Assembly: GCF_042683165.1 (NCBI RefSeq)
Contig: NZ_JBHUIZ010000006.1
Coordinates: forward strand, 124,001 to 188,000
Length of the DNA: 64,000 nucleotides
Source: Tigheibacillus halophilus
GTDB taxonomy: Bacteria > Bacillota > Bacilli > Bacillales > Amphibacillaceae
Direction: 5' to 3'
This document shows positions 43,910 to 52,862 of this stretch, in pieces. The translations under genes and the position numbers were made by a program. The notes beneath the pieces are model-generated. The model was not told the DNA's origin and did not search any database. It saw nothing but the letters and a program-made list of their open reading frames with translations. Positions within the stretch are counted from its first letter, which is position 1; every line of letters starts with the position of its first letter.

Positions 43910-45838
43910 ATGAATATACCATTGTTTGGAAAAACGTATTATCTTCCAACAGACGTTATCTCAGCTTGGGTATTTACCATCATCATCGGAATCATCTTGG
44001 CTGTGTTTGTGCTGAAAAAGAAAAAGCTTCCTGTCATCTGGGATTATATGCGTACAACCAACCACCGAAAAATAGGAATCATGTACATACTGTTCGGTTT
44101 CATTTTCTTTTTGAGAGCTGGTATGGACGCGCTGTTCATTCGTACACAGCTCGCCGTTCCGAATAATGATTTCTGGGTATTTCAATTCCAGAAATATAAT
44201 GAAGTGTTCACAACGCATGGAACAATGATGATTTTCTTTGCAGCCACACCGATGCTGCTTGGACTGATGAATATCGCTGTACCGTTGCAAATCGGTGCAC
44301 GTGACTTGGCATATCCTTTTTTGAATGCAGTTGGATTTTGGTTGTTTTTTATGGGAGGAATGCTTTTCAATCTGGCGTTCTTTTTCAACAGTGCGCCGGC
44401 AATTGGCTGGACAGGGTATGCTCCGCTGTCGGGTCCCACCTTCACACCTGGCGTCAACACGGATTATTATGTTTTCGGTGTGCAGATATCAGGTCTTGGA
44501 ACGATACTCACGGCATTGAATCTGATGGTTACGATCATAAGACATAGAGCACCAGGCATGAAACTGACAAGAATGCCGCTGTTTGCCTGGGCAACACTCA
44601 TCACAGCATTTTTGATACTGATCGCTTTCACTGTACTTGCTATCGCATTGTACTTATTGATGTTTGATAGATTGTTCGGTACGAATTTTTTTACTTCGGA
44701 AGGTGGCAATCCGGTTTACTGGCAGCATTTATTTTGGATTTTCGGCCATCCCGAGGTGTATATACTGGCATTGCCGGCATTCGGTATTTTTTCTGATGTC
44801 ATATCTACTTTTTCGAAAAAAAGATTGTTTGGCTATCCCGCCATGGTACTGTCGCTGGCAGCGATCGGTTTCCTGTCCTTCATGGTTTGGGCCCATCACA
44901 TGTTTACCGTCGGTCTTGGACCGATGGCTAATACGGTTTTCGCCATAACAACAATGGCGATCGCAGTGCCGACCGGAATCAAAATATTCAACTGGCTGTT
45001 CACGATGCGCGGCGGTGTTATCCGTTTTACTACAGCAATGTTGTTTGCGCTTGGTTTCATTCCGTCCTTCGTCATGGGTGGGGTGACTGGTGTGATGTTA
45101 TCCGTATCAGCAGCAGATTTTCAGTTCCACGATTCTTATTTTGTTGTGGCACATTTCCACTATGTGATTTTAGCCTCCACGATTTTGGGAATCTTTAGCG
45201 CGCTATATTATTGGTATCCGAAAATGTTCGGCTATGCGTTGGATGAAAAACTTGGAAAATGGCATTTCTGGTTGTTTTTAATCGGTTTCCATCTCACATT
45301 TTTTCCGCTGCATATTTCAGGATTGCAGGGGATGCCTCGTCGCGTGTTTACATATGATGCGGACGAAGGGCTTAACATACTCAACTTCACCGCGACTGTT
45401 GGTGCCTTCATAATGGGAATCAGCATTCTGTTCTTGTTTTGGAATATATTTAAGACGCATCGGAAAGCGGAAAAAGTCGGCAATGACCCCTGGGACGGCA
45501 GGACGCTGGAATGGACACAATCTTCCCCGGCTCCGGAACATACTTTTGAGCCGATGCCGGTAGTTGAGGATATTGATCCGTTCTGGGTGGCGAAAATGGC
45601 ACACAGAAAAGTGCGGACGACGGATAATCACCGAATTTCCCCGCTATCCAGGAGCAGTATCTTGCCACTGGTCTTGACAGCCTGTTTGTTTATACTAGGC
45701 TTCAGCATGATATATCAATTCTTCTGGATATCGGCAGCAGCTGGAATCGGTGTACTGATATGTATGGTCATTCGTTCGTTCACGGATGAACGTGAAGGTT
45801 TTTATGAAAAGGAGGAACTGACCGATGACAAAGAATGA
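43910..45838 (+). CDS. coxA: Cytochrome c oxidase subunit I
   Basis: This 642-residue subunit holds heme a and the heme-copper site that reduces oxygen. Key motifs are TTHGTMMIFFAATP (heme ligand His), FGHPEVYILALP (CuB His-Tyr pair), MVWAHHMFTVGL and YFVVAHFHYVILA. About 14 to 15 membrane segments are seen, more than the core 12. This is the usual long form in Bacilli, with a C-terminal extension that includes part of subunit III-like helices. Its stop overlaps the next gene by 14 bases. Confidence 0.95.
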   Translation: MNIPLFGKTYYLPTDVISAWVFTIIIGIILAVFVLKKKKLPVIWDYMRTTNHRKIGIMYILFGFIFFLRAGMDALFIRTQLAVPNNDFWVFQFQKYNEVFTTHGTMMIFFAATPMLLGLMNIAVPLQIGARDLAYPFLNAVGFWLFFMGGMLFNLAFFFNSAPAIGWTGYAPLSGPTFTPGVNTDYYVFGVQISGLGTILTALNLMVTIIRHRAPGMKLTRMPLFAWATLITAFLILIAFTVLAIALYLLMFDRLFGTNFFTSEGGNPVYWQHLFWIFGHPEVYILALPAFGIFSDVISTFSKKRLFGYPAMVLSLAAIGFLSFMVWAHHMFTVGLGPMANTVFAITTMAIAVPTGIKIFNWLFTMRGGVIRFTTAMLFALGFIPSFVMGGVTGVMLSVSAADFQFHDSYFVVAHFHYVILASTILGIFSALYYWYPKMFGYALDEKLGKWHFWLFLIGFHLTFFPLHISGLQGMPRRVFTYDADEGLNILNFTATVGAFIMGISILFLFWNIFKTHRKAEKVGNDPWDGRTLEWTQSSPAPEHTFEPMPVVEDIDPFWVAKMAHRKVRTTDNHRISPLSRSSILPLVLTACLFILGFSMIYQFFWISAAAGIGVLICMVIRSFTDEREGFYEKEELTDDKE

Positions 45839-46397
45839 GGCAGCATTATTCAAGGACAAACAGGTTGGGTTTTTTATCTATCTGGGCGTGGAAGCTGTCA
45901 TGTTCTTGACGCTATTCGCGACATATATCATTTTCACGCCGGCGCCGATCGACCCGAAGCCAAATGATATCTTCGAAGTGAAGAGCCTTGTGCTTTCTTC
46001 AGTGTTTCTACTGGCTTCAAGCGGAACGCTGATGTTTTCCGAAAAAGGCTTCCAAGATAAAAATGATAAAAGATTACTGGCCTGGCTTGGGGTCACATTG
46101 TTATTCGGTCTCGTTTTTCTGGGGTTTGAGCTGCATGATTTCTATAGTTATGTGGAACAAGGATATACCACAAGTAAAAATGTGTTTCTTGCTTCTTTCT
46201 ATGTTCTTGTTGGATTGCACGCTGCGCACGTCACATTTGGTTCGGGATGGATGCTTATGCTGTTCGGACACCATTTTCGCGGCATTCCGAGGGGGTTATT
46301 CCAGGAAAAATTGAAAATATTTTCGTATTACTGGCATTTTGTAGATATTGTATGGGTATTTATTATTGTTATTGTTTATTTGCCATACCTATTTTAA
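45825..46397 (+). CDS. coxC: Cytochrome c oxidase subunit III
   Basis: The 190-residue protein has five membrane segments with FFIYLGVEAVMFLTLFATYI, LVGLHAAHVTFGSGW and YYWHFVDIVWVFIIVIVY, which are typical of subunit III. It overlaps coxA by 14 bases. A small subunit IV gene (CtaF type) does not follow, unlike the cta operon of B. subtilis. Its ribosome site AAAAGGAGG lies within coxA. Confidence 0.93.
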   Translation: MTKNEAALFKDKQVGFFIYLGVEAVMFLTLFATYIIFTPAPIDPKPNDIFEVKSLVLSSVFLLASSGTLMFSEKGFQDKNDKRLLAWLGVTLLFGLVFLGFELHDFYSYVEQGYTTSKNVFLASFYVLVGLHAAHVTFGSGWMLMLFGHHFRGIPRGLFQEKLKIFSYYWHFVDIVWVFIIVIVYLPYLF

Positions 46398-46412
46398 TGA
46401 GGGGGAAGGGTT

Positions 46413-47993
46413 ATGCTAGTCAAGGGATTGTTAATCGCTTTGATTGCAATCGTTGCAATTGTAGTGATTATACCGTTATTGATTTTGCTGCGCATCTTTT
46501 TTGAAGACGGAAAACAGGAACAGCATTCCATTTTGAGGAACTATCCAATTTTAGGGCGGGTGCGTTATTTTGCTGAGAAAGCAGGACCTGAACTGCGGCA
46601 ATATCTTTTCAATAATAATAATGAAGGGAAGCCCTTCAATCGCCTGCAAATGGAATATGTGTACAAAGCAGCGAAATATAAGGCACGTATGATCGGATTC
46701 GGTTCTGAGCGTGATTTTGAAAATGACGGTTTCTATATTGTCAATGATATGTTTCCGAAACAGCGGGAAGAAATGCGGATTGAACAGAAACCGAAAATCA
46801 AGACGAAATTGTACCAAATTGACAATGAAAAGCTGTTTAGCCGTAAAGAGCATATGGAAGATGCCGAAATCGACCCATATTACCTGGCCGATGAAGACGC
46901 GGTCATACTCGGTAAGGACACGGTGACACAACCTTTCAAAGTGAAGGGACTGATCGGGCAATCAGCCATGAGTTATGGCGCACTCGGTGACCGGGCAATC
47001 ACGGCATTGTCGCTGGGGCTCGGGATGGCCGGCGGGACCTGGATGAATACAGGGGAAGGCAGTGTCTCGCCTTATCATCTGAAGGGAAATGTTGATTTAA
47101 TTATGCAAATCAGTTCTGGACTATATGGAGTCAGAACCAAAGCAGGCGAATTTTCCTGGGAGCTGTTCAAACAAAAGAGCGCCATGGAAAATATCAAAGC
47201 ATTCGAACTGAAACTGGCTCAGGGTGCGAAGCAGCGCGGAGGCCACGTCGAAGCGGAAAAGGTAACAGAAGAAATCGCAGAAATCCGCAATCTGGTACCC
47301 CATCAAACGATCAACAGCCCGAACCGTTTCAAGGAATTCACCGATGCGAAAGGACTGCTAGAGTTCGTAGATAAAATGAGGAGTGTAGGCGGCAAACCGG
47401 TGGGAACAAAAATTGTTATTGGCAGTGAAGAACAAGCTGAAAAATATGTTCAAGCAATGAAAGAAACAGATATCGTGCCGGACTTCATTACGATAGACGG
47501 TGGTGAAGGAGGTTCAGGTGCAACCTATTATGAACTTGCGGTATCTGTCGGATTGCCGGCTTTTTCGGCATTGCCAATGCTCGATGATCTGCTGCGTAAA
47601 TATGATCTGCGGGACAGGACACATATCATCGCTTCAGGCAAACTGCTGACACCAGATAAGATTGCGATGGCTCTTTCCCTGGGAGCCGATCTGGTCAATG
47701 TCGCACGTGGGTTCATGATGAGTGTAGGATGCATCATGGCAGAAGTGTGCCATACGAATCGCTGTCCGACCGGTGTCACGACAACAGATCCGCGGTATCA
47801 AAAGGCGCTGTATGTCGATGAAAAAAAATACCGAGTCTGTAATTATATTGTTTCCTTAAGAGAAGGATTATTTGAAATGGCAGAGGTAACCGGAATTGAC
47901 AGTCCGACGAAATTCACCAGGCAGCACATTATTTATAAAAGCCGTTTCCGTGAAGTTGCCCAAGGAAAGTCCTCAAGCGAGCTGATTCATTGA
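46413..47993 (+). CDS. FMN-binding glutamate synthase-family protein (YerD-like)
   Basis: The 526-residue protein has an N-terminal membrane anchor (LIALIAIVAIVVIIPLLILL) followed by the glutamate synthase alpha-type FMN barrel: GLIGQSAMSYGALGDRAI, ITIDGGEGGSGATYYE, and the cysteine set VGCIMAEVCHTNRCPTGV that holds a 3Fe-4S cluster. YerD of B. subtilis is the closest known type; true GltB activity is unproven. It starts 15 bp after coxC, so it is likely cotranscribed with the oxidase. A membrane anchor next to oxidase genes raises the possibility of electron transfer to the chain. Confidence 0.88.
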   Translation: MLVKGLLIALIAIVAIVVIIPLLILLRIFFEDGKQEQHSILRNYPILGRVRYFAEKAGPELRQYLFNNNNEGKPFNRLQMEYVYKAAKYKARMIGFGSERDFENDGFYIVNDMFPKQREEMRIEQKPKIKTKLYQIDNEKLFSRKEHMEDAEIDPYYLADEDAVILGKDTVTQPFKVKGLIGQSAMSYGALGDRAITALSLGLGMAGGTWMNTGEGSVSPYHLKGNVDLIMQISSGLYGVRTKAGEFSWELFKQKSAMENIKAFELKLAQGAKQRGGHVEAEKVTEEIAEIRNLVPHQTINSPNRFKEFTDAKGLLEFVDKMRSVGGKPVGTKIVIGSEEQAEKYVQAMKETDIVPDFITIDGGEGGSGATYYELAVSVGLPAFSALPMLDDLLRKYDLRDRTHIIASGKLLTPDKIAMALSLGADLVNVARGFMMSVGCIMAEVCHTNRCPTGVTTTDPRYQKALYVDEKKYRVCNYIVSLREGLFEMAEVTGIDSPTKFTRQHIIYKSRFREVAQGKSSSELIH

Positions 47994-48302
47994 TGGGATG
48001 GTCACTTTCATCATAGCTCTTGGGATGTGATCACCGAGACCTCCCTGTTCCTGCAAAAGATGGCTGGTCCAAGGCTGACTTGTCTTGAGAGCCGGCCACA
48101 TACCTATTGGAAAAGTCTATGAGTTTTCGATAATGTCCATACGATCGTATGTATTTTTTGTCTGATAATTTAGGAAACCCCTACTTTAATTCTTGAGCAA
48201 AAGAAACATGACAGACTATTTCATAAAATGGGAAAATAATACTTGATTGATCATAAAAATCATTGTAAAATGAAAAGGAAATCAGGGAGAGGACAATGAC
48301 GT
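47994..48302. other. Intergenic region
   Basis: The gap of 309 bp holds a poor hairpin (GGCTGG with CCGGCC, about 48062-48101) after the YerD-like gene, without U-tract, and the upstream region of a small gene. No other feature is seen. Confidence 0.4.
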
Positions 48303-48461
48303 ATGAAAGACTTTTTGCAATTGCTTATTGAAACAGAGCAGGAACTCGGAAGGCAGCTTTCAAAAGAAGAAACAGCATTTTTGCAATGGGTTTTCAATCG
48401 CCAATCTATGTTAGTGCATCATCCCGATGAAAAAACAGAAGTACTGCAGTTGAATTGCTGA
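48303..48461 (+). CDS. Small conserved-looking helical protein (52 residues), unknown
   Basis: The ATG at 48303 follows AGGGAGAGG by about ten bases and opens a 52-codon frame ending TGA at 48459. The sequence MKDFLQLLIETEQELGRQLS then KEETAFLQWVFNRQ forms an amphipathic helical pair typical of tiny Bacilli proteins of unknown role. It is followed by a terminator. It is not similar to any enzyme I recognise. Confidence 0.65.
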   Translation: MKDFLQLLIETEQELGRQLSKEETAFLQWVFNRQSMLVHHPDEKTEVLQLNC

Positions 48462-48518
48462 ATGTATCATGAAAAAGCATAAAAAATGAATGCTATAAAT
48501 TTGAAATACGGTTTACGG

Positions 48519-48570
48519 AAAGTGCTTTGGTCTGCGGGGCTTATCAGCTCGCCAAAAGGCACTTTTTTTT
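48519..48570 (+). terminator. Terminator before ywdI
   Basis: AAAGTGC (48519-48525) pairs with GCACTTT (48559-48565), and a TTGG/CCAA inner stem follows inward. The T-run extends to 48570. Confidence 0.8.
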
Positions 48571-48674
48571 GTTCTCAATCTATTCAAGGGGTGGCTTTCC
48601 GGCATAGCTTCTGTTTGGGCGTGCAGAAACAAAATGCTATACTATAATCAGCAGATTTGCAGGAAAGGTGGAAA

Positions 48675-48968
48675 ATGTCTGTGGAAAATGAAACTGTTTT
48701 TGCCAAAATGGCTGACGAGTTGGAAAAAGCGAAAAACAATCAGCATGATCATGATCAGTTGGTCAAGCATATCAGCAATATACAGTTGCTTTGTGAACTA
48801 TTTTTGGGACCAACGCCCGAGGGAGCCACTAAGCAAGCAGAGAGCTTGCAAAAACCTGCGAGCGAAAGTGAACGTTATACGGAAGCTGAGTTTAAAACCA
48901 TGCTCGGCAGTGTAAAACCTGCAGCAAAACCAGCGGAAAAGGACGGCATGTCCATTTTTGATTTTTAA
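48675..48968 (+). CDS. ywdI: YwdI-like protein, unknown
   Basis: The 97-residue soluble protein has a helical N-terminal part (VFAKMADELEKAKNNQHDHD) with a run of His and Asp, then HISNIQLLCELFLG, and ends DGMSIFDF. These are the YwdI features; function unknown. The start ATG at 48675 follows GGAAAGGTGG. It precedes ywdK by 21 bp, as in B. subtilis (where ywdJ lies between). Confidence 0.8.
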   Translation: MSVENETVFAKMADELEKAKNNQHDHDQLVKHISNIQLLCELFLGPTPEGATKQAESLQKPASESERYTEAEFKTMLGSVKPAAKPAEKDGMSIFDF

Positions 48969-48989
48969 CGATAAAAAGAGGTGTCATTC

Positions 48990-49358
48990 ATGAAGGTATT
49001 CTTATTTTTAGGTGCCCTGAACGGATTTTTGGCGGTTGCACTTGGCGCATTCGGGGCGCATGGACTGGAAGGGAAGCTCTCCCAGCATGAATTAGGTATT
49101 TGGGAAAAAGCTGTCCAATATCAAATGTTCCATGCGAGTGCATTACTTGTCACCGCGCTCGTGGCAGCCAAAGTACAGGCAGCCAGCATCACTTGGGCCG
49201 GGTGGATTTTTTTCATCGGGATTATTTTGTTTTCCGGAAGCCTCTACATCTATGCGACGACAAAAATCACGGCATTTGCGATTATTACGCCGCTCGGCGG
49301 TGTCGCCTTCCTGATCGCTTGGGTTTTGCTGGGATATAGCGCATTGAAATTTATTTGA
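48990..49358 (+). CDS. ywdK: DUF423 membrane protein YwdK
   Basis: The 122-residue protein has four membrane helices and the DUF423 motif GAFGAHGLEGKLSQHELGIW followed by YQMFHASALL. Function is unknown. Start ATG at 48990 follows AAAGAGG. Forms a probable operon with ywdI. Confidence 0.9.
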   Translation: MKVFLFLGALNGFLAVALGAFGAHGLEGKLSQHELGIWEKAVQYQMFHASALLVTALVAAKVQAASITWAGWIFFIGIILFSGSLYIYATTKITAFAIITPLGGVAFLIAWVLLGYSALKFI

Positions 49359-49394
49359 TTGCAAGATGTTATAAAGGGAAGAGCCTAAGTAGTT

Positions 49395-49649
49395 TTACAG
49401 CAAGATGAACAGCAGATAAATCATGCAAAAAATCAGCAGTCCGGCACGGGCGTATTGTTTGATAGCCATCATATGAGGCGGTGTAAAAGAAATGGTCATC
49501 GCACTCAGGATCAGGCTCAATGCCAGGGATAAAATTGCCAGTAAAACAAGAAATGCGAAGCCTTTGATCAAGGCGATCAGCACGAGCACTGCCGGCAATC
49601 CGATTGCTGCCATTTCGGCCAACACCATTTTTTTATATGGATGATTCAA
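49395..49649 (-). CDS. Small three-helix membrane protein, unknown
   Basis: The 84-residue protein has about three hydrophobic helices (AAIGLPAVLVLIALIKGFAF, LSLALSLILSAMTI, LLIFCMIYLLFILL). The TTG at 49649 follows AGGGGTGGG by four bases; the longer frame to 49682 starts inside the terminator region. It lies between ywdK and gerQ. No family recognised. Confidence 0.65.
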   Translation of the reverse strand: MNHPYKKMVLAEMAAIGLPAVLVLIALIKGFAFLVLLAILSLALSLILSAMTISFTPPHMMAIKQYARAGLLIFCMIYLLFILL

Positions 49650-49670
49650 TGGACCCACCCCTATTGAAGG

Positions 49671-49720
49671 AAAAGATAGCATCTGAATCGGCTTTCTCCC
49701 GATTTTCCATGCTATCTTTT
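49671..49720. terminator. Terminator downstream of gerQ
   Basis: AAAAGATAGCAT (49671-49682) pairs perfectly with ATGCTATCTTTT (49709-49720), with an inner AATCGG/CCGATT stem. It lies between the small membrane gene and gerQ on the minus strand and is usable in both directions. Confidence 0.75.
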
Positions 49721-49853
49721 TATTTTTTAGCAGGAAGGAAAGTATAAGCCCTTTCCTTTCTGCTCAGTGTCACTCACTTTCATAAAAGGTCAAGTGAAGC
49801 ATAATGCAGATTAAACATTGTGGAATGTTGTTGTTTTCTGTGTTTTTTGTTCC

Positions 49854-50312
49854 TTACCTTGGTGGATAATTCGAGAATTGGCTTGTCGGTCCTGCTGCTC
49901 CTTGGAATGGATACGAGTAGTTGATTTTTTCATCAAACTCCACGTAATCCAAATATACCATCAGCAATAAGTATCTTTTATTTGTCTGGGTGTCCTTGAT
50001 AATAATGTGGTCCCGTCCTGCTGCCTCTATATTTCCTCTAAATATTTTTGGCGTGTCATCGAAGCGCATATGGACAATGGCGTATTTATCTTTATTCAAA
50101 CGTAAAATGTTTTCGATGTATGATTGCTGGATAGGCATCATGCCAGGGACATCAGGCCCTTGCTGTGTTGGTGTCACTCCAGATTGTGTGTTTTGCGGCG
50201 GCTGCTGTGCAAACTGCCTGTAGCCATACCCAGGATAAAATGCTGGAGAACTTTGTGGATAGTAAAAATAAGGATACGTTGAATAGCTGTAGTTTTCTTG
50301 ACTTTCACTCAT
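49854..50312 (-). CDS. gerQ: Spore coat protein GerQ
   Basis: GerQ is an inner spore-coat protein needed for normal location of the cortex hydrolase CwlJ. The 152-residue protein has a Tyr/Pro/Gln-rich N-terminal half (STYPYFYYPQSSPAFYPGYG) and a conserved C-terminal half SYIENILRLNKDKYAIVHMR. The start ATG at 50312 follows GGAGG by eight bases. In B. subtilis the N-terminal lysines 2, 4 and 5 are cross-linked by transglutaminase; this protein begins MSESQENYSYS and lacks them. The gap upstream to hemQ (50313-50670) shows only the hemQ terminator. Confidence 0.9.
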   Translation of the reverse strand: MSESQENYSYSTYPYFYYPQSSPAFYPGYGYRQFAQQPPQNTQSGVTPTQQGPDVPGMMPIQQSYIENILRLNKDKYAIVHMRFDDTPKIFRGNIEAAGRDHIIIKDTQTNKRYLLLMVYLDYVEFDEKINYSYPFQGAAGPTSQFSNYPPR

Positions 50313-50622
50313 GCGAAAACCTCCTGAAGTTGATTTTTTACTGAACAATGATCGAAATTAAAATGAACTATACAAAGACGAAGGAACACATACACTTTGA
50401 AGTCTGCAAACACCTCTTTTCTGACTGTAAATACAAACATCTTTGTTTACCTGCCATGCGGAGTGCATGTATATTGCCAAGCTGAAATGTCAACGTTGCT
50501 TGAATTGAACGAAAAGTCCTGTTTCATCAAATGAAGTACCAATTTAAATGTATGTGGAAGTGTTGGCAAGTATGACAAGGGGAGCGAAGGAATAAAAACA
50601 AATATCAGGAAGTGAAGGACGC

Positions 50623-50650
50623 AAAAAAGACTGCTCACAACAGAGCAGTC
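50623..50650 (-). terminator. Terminator of hemQ
   Basis: GACTGCTC (50629-50636) pairs with GAGCAGTC (50643-50650), and on the minus strand a six-T run follows. It lies 20 bp beyond the hemQ stop. Confidence 0.85.
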
Positions 50651-50670
50651 CTCATTGTCAAAGCAATATA

Positions 50671-51420
50671 TTAAACATGCAGGAATTTGGCAATGTCTTC
50701 TTTTTTCAACAGGTTGCCAATGAAAAATTCACCGAATTCCCCATAACGGGAGCTAACTTCATCAAAACGCATTTCATAGACGATTTTCTTGAATTCCAGC
50801 GGATCATGGGCAAAAAGCGTAACTCCCCATTCCCAATCGTCCAAACCAATGGACCCTGTAATGAATTGTTTCACTTTGCCAGCATATTTCCGACCGGTTT
50901 TGCTGTGTTCATACAACAATTCAGCGCGAACATCTTTTTCGAGTACATACCAGTTATCATTGCCTTCGCGTCTGCGATCCATCGGGTAGAAACAGATATG
51001 CTCCCATTTTGGCAGGATCGGTTTGAGCCTTGCCTGCGTGCCTTTTAATGTTTCCGGATCGACACCATCTTTCCTTTCGCGGTATTTCGCGAGTTCTACG
51101 ATGGATACGTAGGAATGTGCAGGAATCAAGTACTCAGCGAATTTGGATTTATTAAATTCTGTTTCCAATTCATTCAACTCATTCATTGTCGGACGCAGGA
51201 ACATGAATATAAGGTCTGCCTTCTGACCGACAACTGTATACATCGCATGGCTGCCGTTTTTCTCTTCTTCAACAGCGTCCCATTTTTCGACCAGTTTCGT
51301 GAAACTGCTGATGGCAGCTTCTCTTTCGCTTTCTGAAGCCAGCTTCCAAGCATTCCAATCAATAGTGCGCAAATCATGTAAGGAGCACCAGCCATCCATT
51401 GTTTCCACAGCTTCTACCAT
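50671..51420 (-). CDS. hemQ: Coproheme decarboxylase HemQ
   Basis: HemQ oxidatively decarboxylates Fe-coproporphyrin III to heme b, the last step of the Gram-positive heme pathway. The 249-residue chlorite-dismutase-fold protein has DGWCSLHDLRTIDWNAWK, RYREFG-like elements and the heme-site segment CFYPMDRRREGNDNWY. It starts at ATG 51420 after AAAGGAGAGAG. Length fits. The gene is also called ywfI in B. subtilis, next to pta as here. Confidence 0.94.
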   Translation of the reverse strand: MVEAVETMDGWCSLHDLRTIDWNAWKLASESEREAAISSFTKLVEKWDAVEEEKNGSHAMYTVVGQKADLIFMFLRPTMNELNELETEFNKSKFAEYLIPAHSYVSIVELAKYRERKDGVDPETLKGTQARLKPILPKWEHICFYPMDRRREGNDNWYVLEKDVRAELLYEHSKTGRKYAGKVKQFITGSIGLDDWEWGVTLFAHDPLEFKKIVYEMRFDEVSSRYGEFGEFFIGNLLKKEDIAKFLHV

Positions 51421-51697
51421 TATATCTCTCTCCTTTATCAAATCTGGTTAGTTATAGCTTATCCAAAATATCTCATCCACTTTCCACTATAACATAAAAA
51501 TAGGGGTCCGCTTGTGAGAAGTTTGTTACAGGTTTAGCTGAAAAGATCTTGCTTGCTGCTTAAAATCGCTTGCATCAAATTACTTTCCCGCCCGATCACC
51601 CCTTACCAATCTCTGCATACAGCGTACCGCTTTTGTTAACAATGAAAAAGTAATATGATATATATAAGTACGGACAACCTGTAAGGAGGTATTTGTG

Positions 51698-52669
51698 ATG
51701 AGTGATTTATTTGAACAATTGAAAGACCAGATAAAAGACGACAAGAAATCTATCGTATTTCCAGAAGGCTTGGACGATCGTATTTTGCAGGCAGCCAGTC
51801 AGCTTGGAGCTGCAGGGGTTTTACAGCCGATCTTGATTGGAAACCGGGAAGCTGTGCAAGGAAAAGCAGCTGAACTGGAGGTGGATATTTCCAATTGTGA
51901 AGTGATCGATCCTCGTGATTATGCAGCGTTCCATGCGATGGTGGATGCTTTTGTGGAGCGGAGAAAAGGCAAGGCGACCAAAGCAGACGCTGAAAAAATA
52001 TTATTGGATGAAAATTATTTCGGAACGATGCTGGTTTATATGAACGAAGCGGATGGCCTTGTCAGTGGTGCAGCACATTCTACTGCTGATACAGTTCGTC
52101 CGGCCTTGCAAATCATCAAGACGAAAGCGGGTATTCGTAAAACATCCGGTGTTTTCATCATGGCGCGCAAAGAAGAAAAATATGTGTTTGCTGATTGCGC
52201 CATCAATATTGCTCCGGATAGCCAGGATTTGGCAGAAATCGCGGTAGAGAGTGCCCGTACAGGAAAGCTTTTCGGTGTAGAGCCGCGCGTAGCCATGCTC
52301 AGTTTTTCAACGAAAGGCTCGGCAAAATCCGAAGAAACGGAAAAAGTGAGTGCTGCAATCGGGTTAGCCAAAGAAAAGGACCCTGGTTTACTGATTGATG
52401 GGGAATTCCAGTTCGATGCTGCATTCGTTCCGGAGGTAGCAGTTAAAAAAGCCCCGGATGCTGATATTAAAGGTGATGCCACGGTATTTGTTTTTCCAAG
52501 TTTGGAAGCGGGGAATATCGGCTATAAAATCGCGCAAAGGCTTGGTGGTTTTGAAGCCGTTGGTCCGATATTGCAAGGATTGAACAAGCCTGTAAATGAC
52601 CTCTCCAGAGGCTGCAGTGTAGAGGATGTCTACCATTTGGCTTTGATTACCGCTGCACAAGCGGAATGA
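51698..52669 (+). CDS. pta: Phosphate acetyltransferase
   Basis: Pta interconverts acetyl-CoA and acetyl phosphate. The 323-residue protein is the short Firmicutes form, with ADGLVSGAAHSTADTVRPAL and the C-terminal FPSLEAGNIGYKIAQRLGG. The ATG at 51698 follows AAGGAGG by eight bases. It acts in overflow metabolism and, in this organism, can move the acetyl phosphate made by Xsc (9.4 kb) to acetyl-CoA. It is divergent from hemQ. Confidence 0.95.
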   Translation: MSDLFEQLKDQIKDDKKSIVFPEGLDDRILQAASQLGAAGVLQPILIGNREAVQGKAAELEVDISNCEVIDPRDYAAFHAMVDAFVERRKGKATKADAEKILLDENYFGTMLVYMNEADGLVSGAAHSTADTVRPALQIIKTKAGIRKTSGVFIMARKEEKYVFADCAINIAPDSQDLAEIAVESARTGKLFGVEPRVAMLSFSTKGSAKSEETEKVSAAIGLAKEKDPGLLIDGEFQFDAAFVPEVAVKKAPDADIKGDATVFVFPSLEAGNIGYKIAQRLGGFEAVGPILQGLNKPVNDLSRGCSVEDVYHLALITAAQAE

Positions 52670-52800
52670 ATTTGAGGCATTTCGCTATGTCATCAGTTAC
52701 ATTTCACAAAGATAAAACGCAGTACCAATTTCCTGTCCAGTCACAGTATCAATCATGTCTTGACATGGAAGTTCATCCACAAAAAGCATAGTCAAAGAGA

Positions 52801-52832
52801 AAGGCCAGCCGGTGTACGGGCTGGCCTTTTTT
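52801..52832. terminator. Terminator of pta
   Basis: AAGGCCAGCC (52801-52810) pairs perfectly with GGCTGGCCTT (52819-52828), with T residues to 52832. It serves pta and possibly convergent lipL. Confidence 0.9.
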
Positions 52833-52862
52833 GACGGGGCTGGGGAAGTTTACCTTCATCGG

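Noticed and set aside
51442..51697. cre site before pta
   Set aside because: TTGTTAACAATG resembles a palindrome but lacks the central CG of cre.
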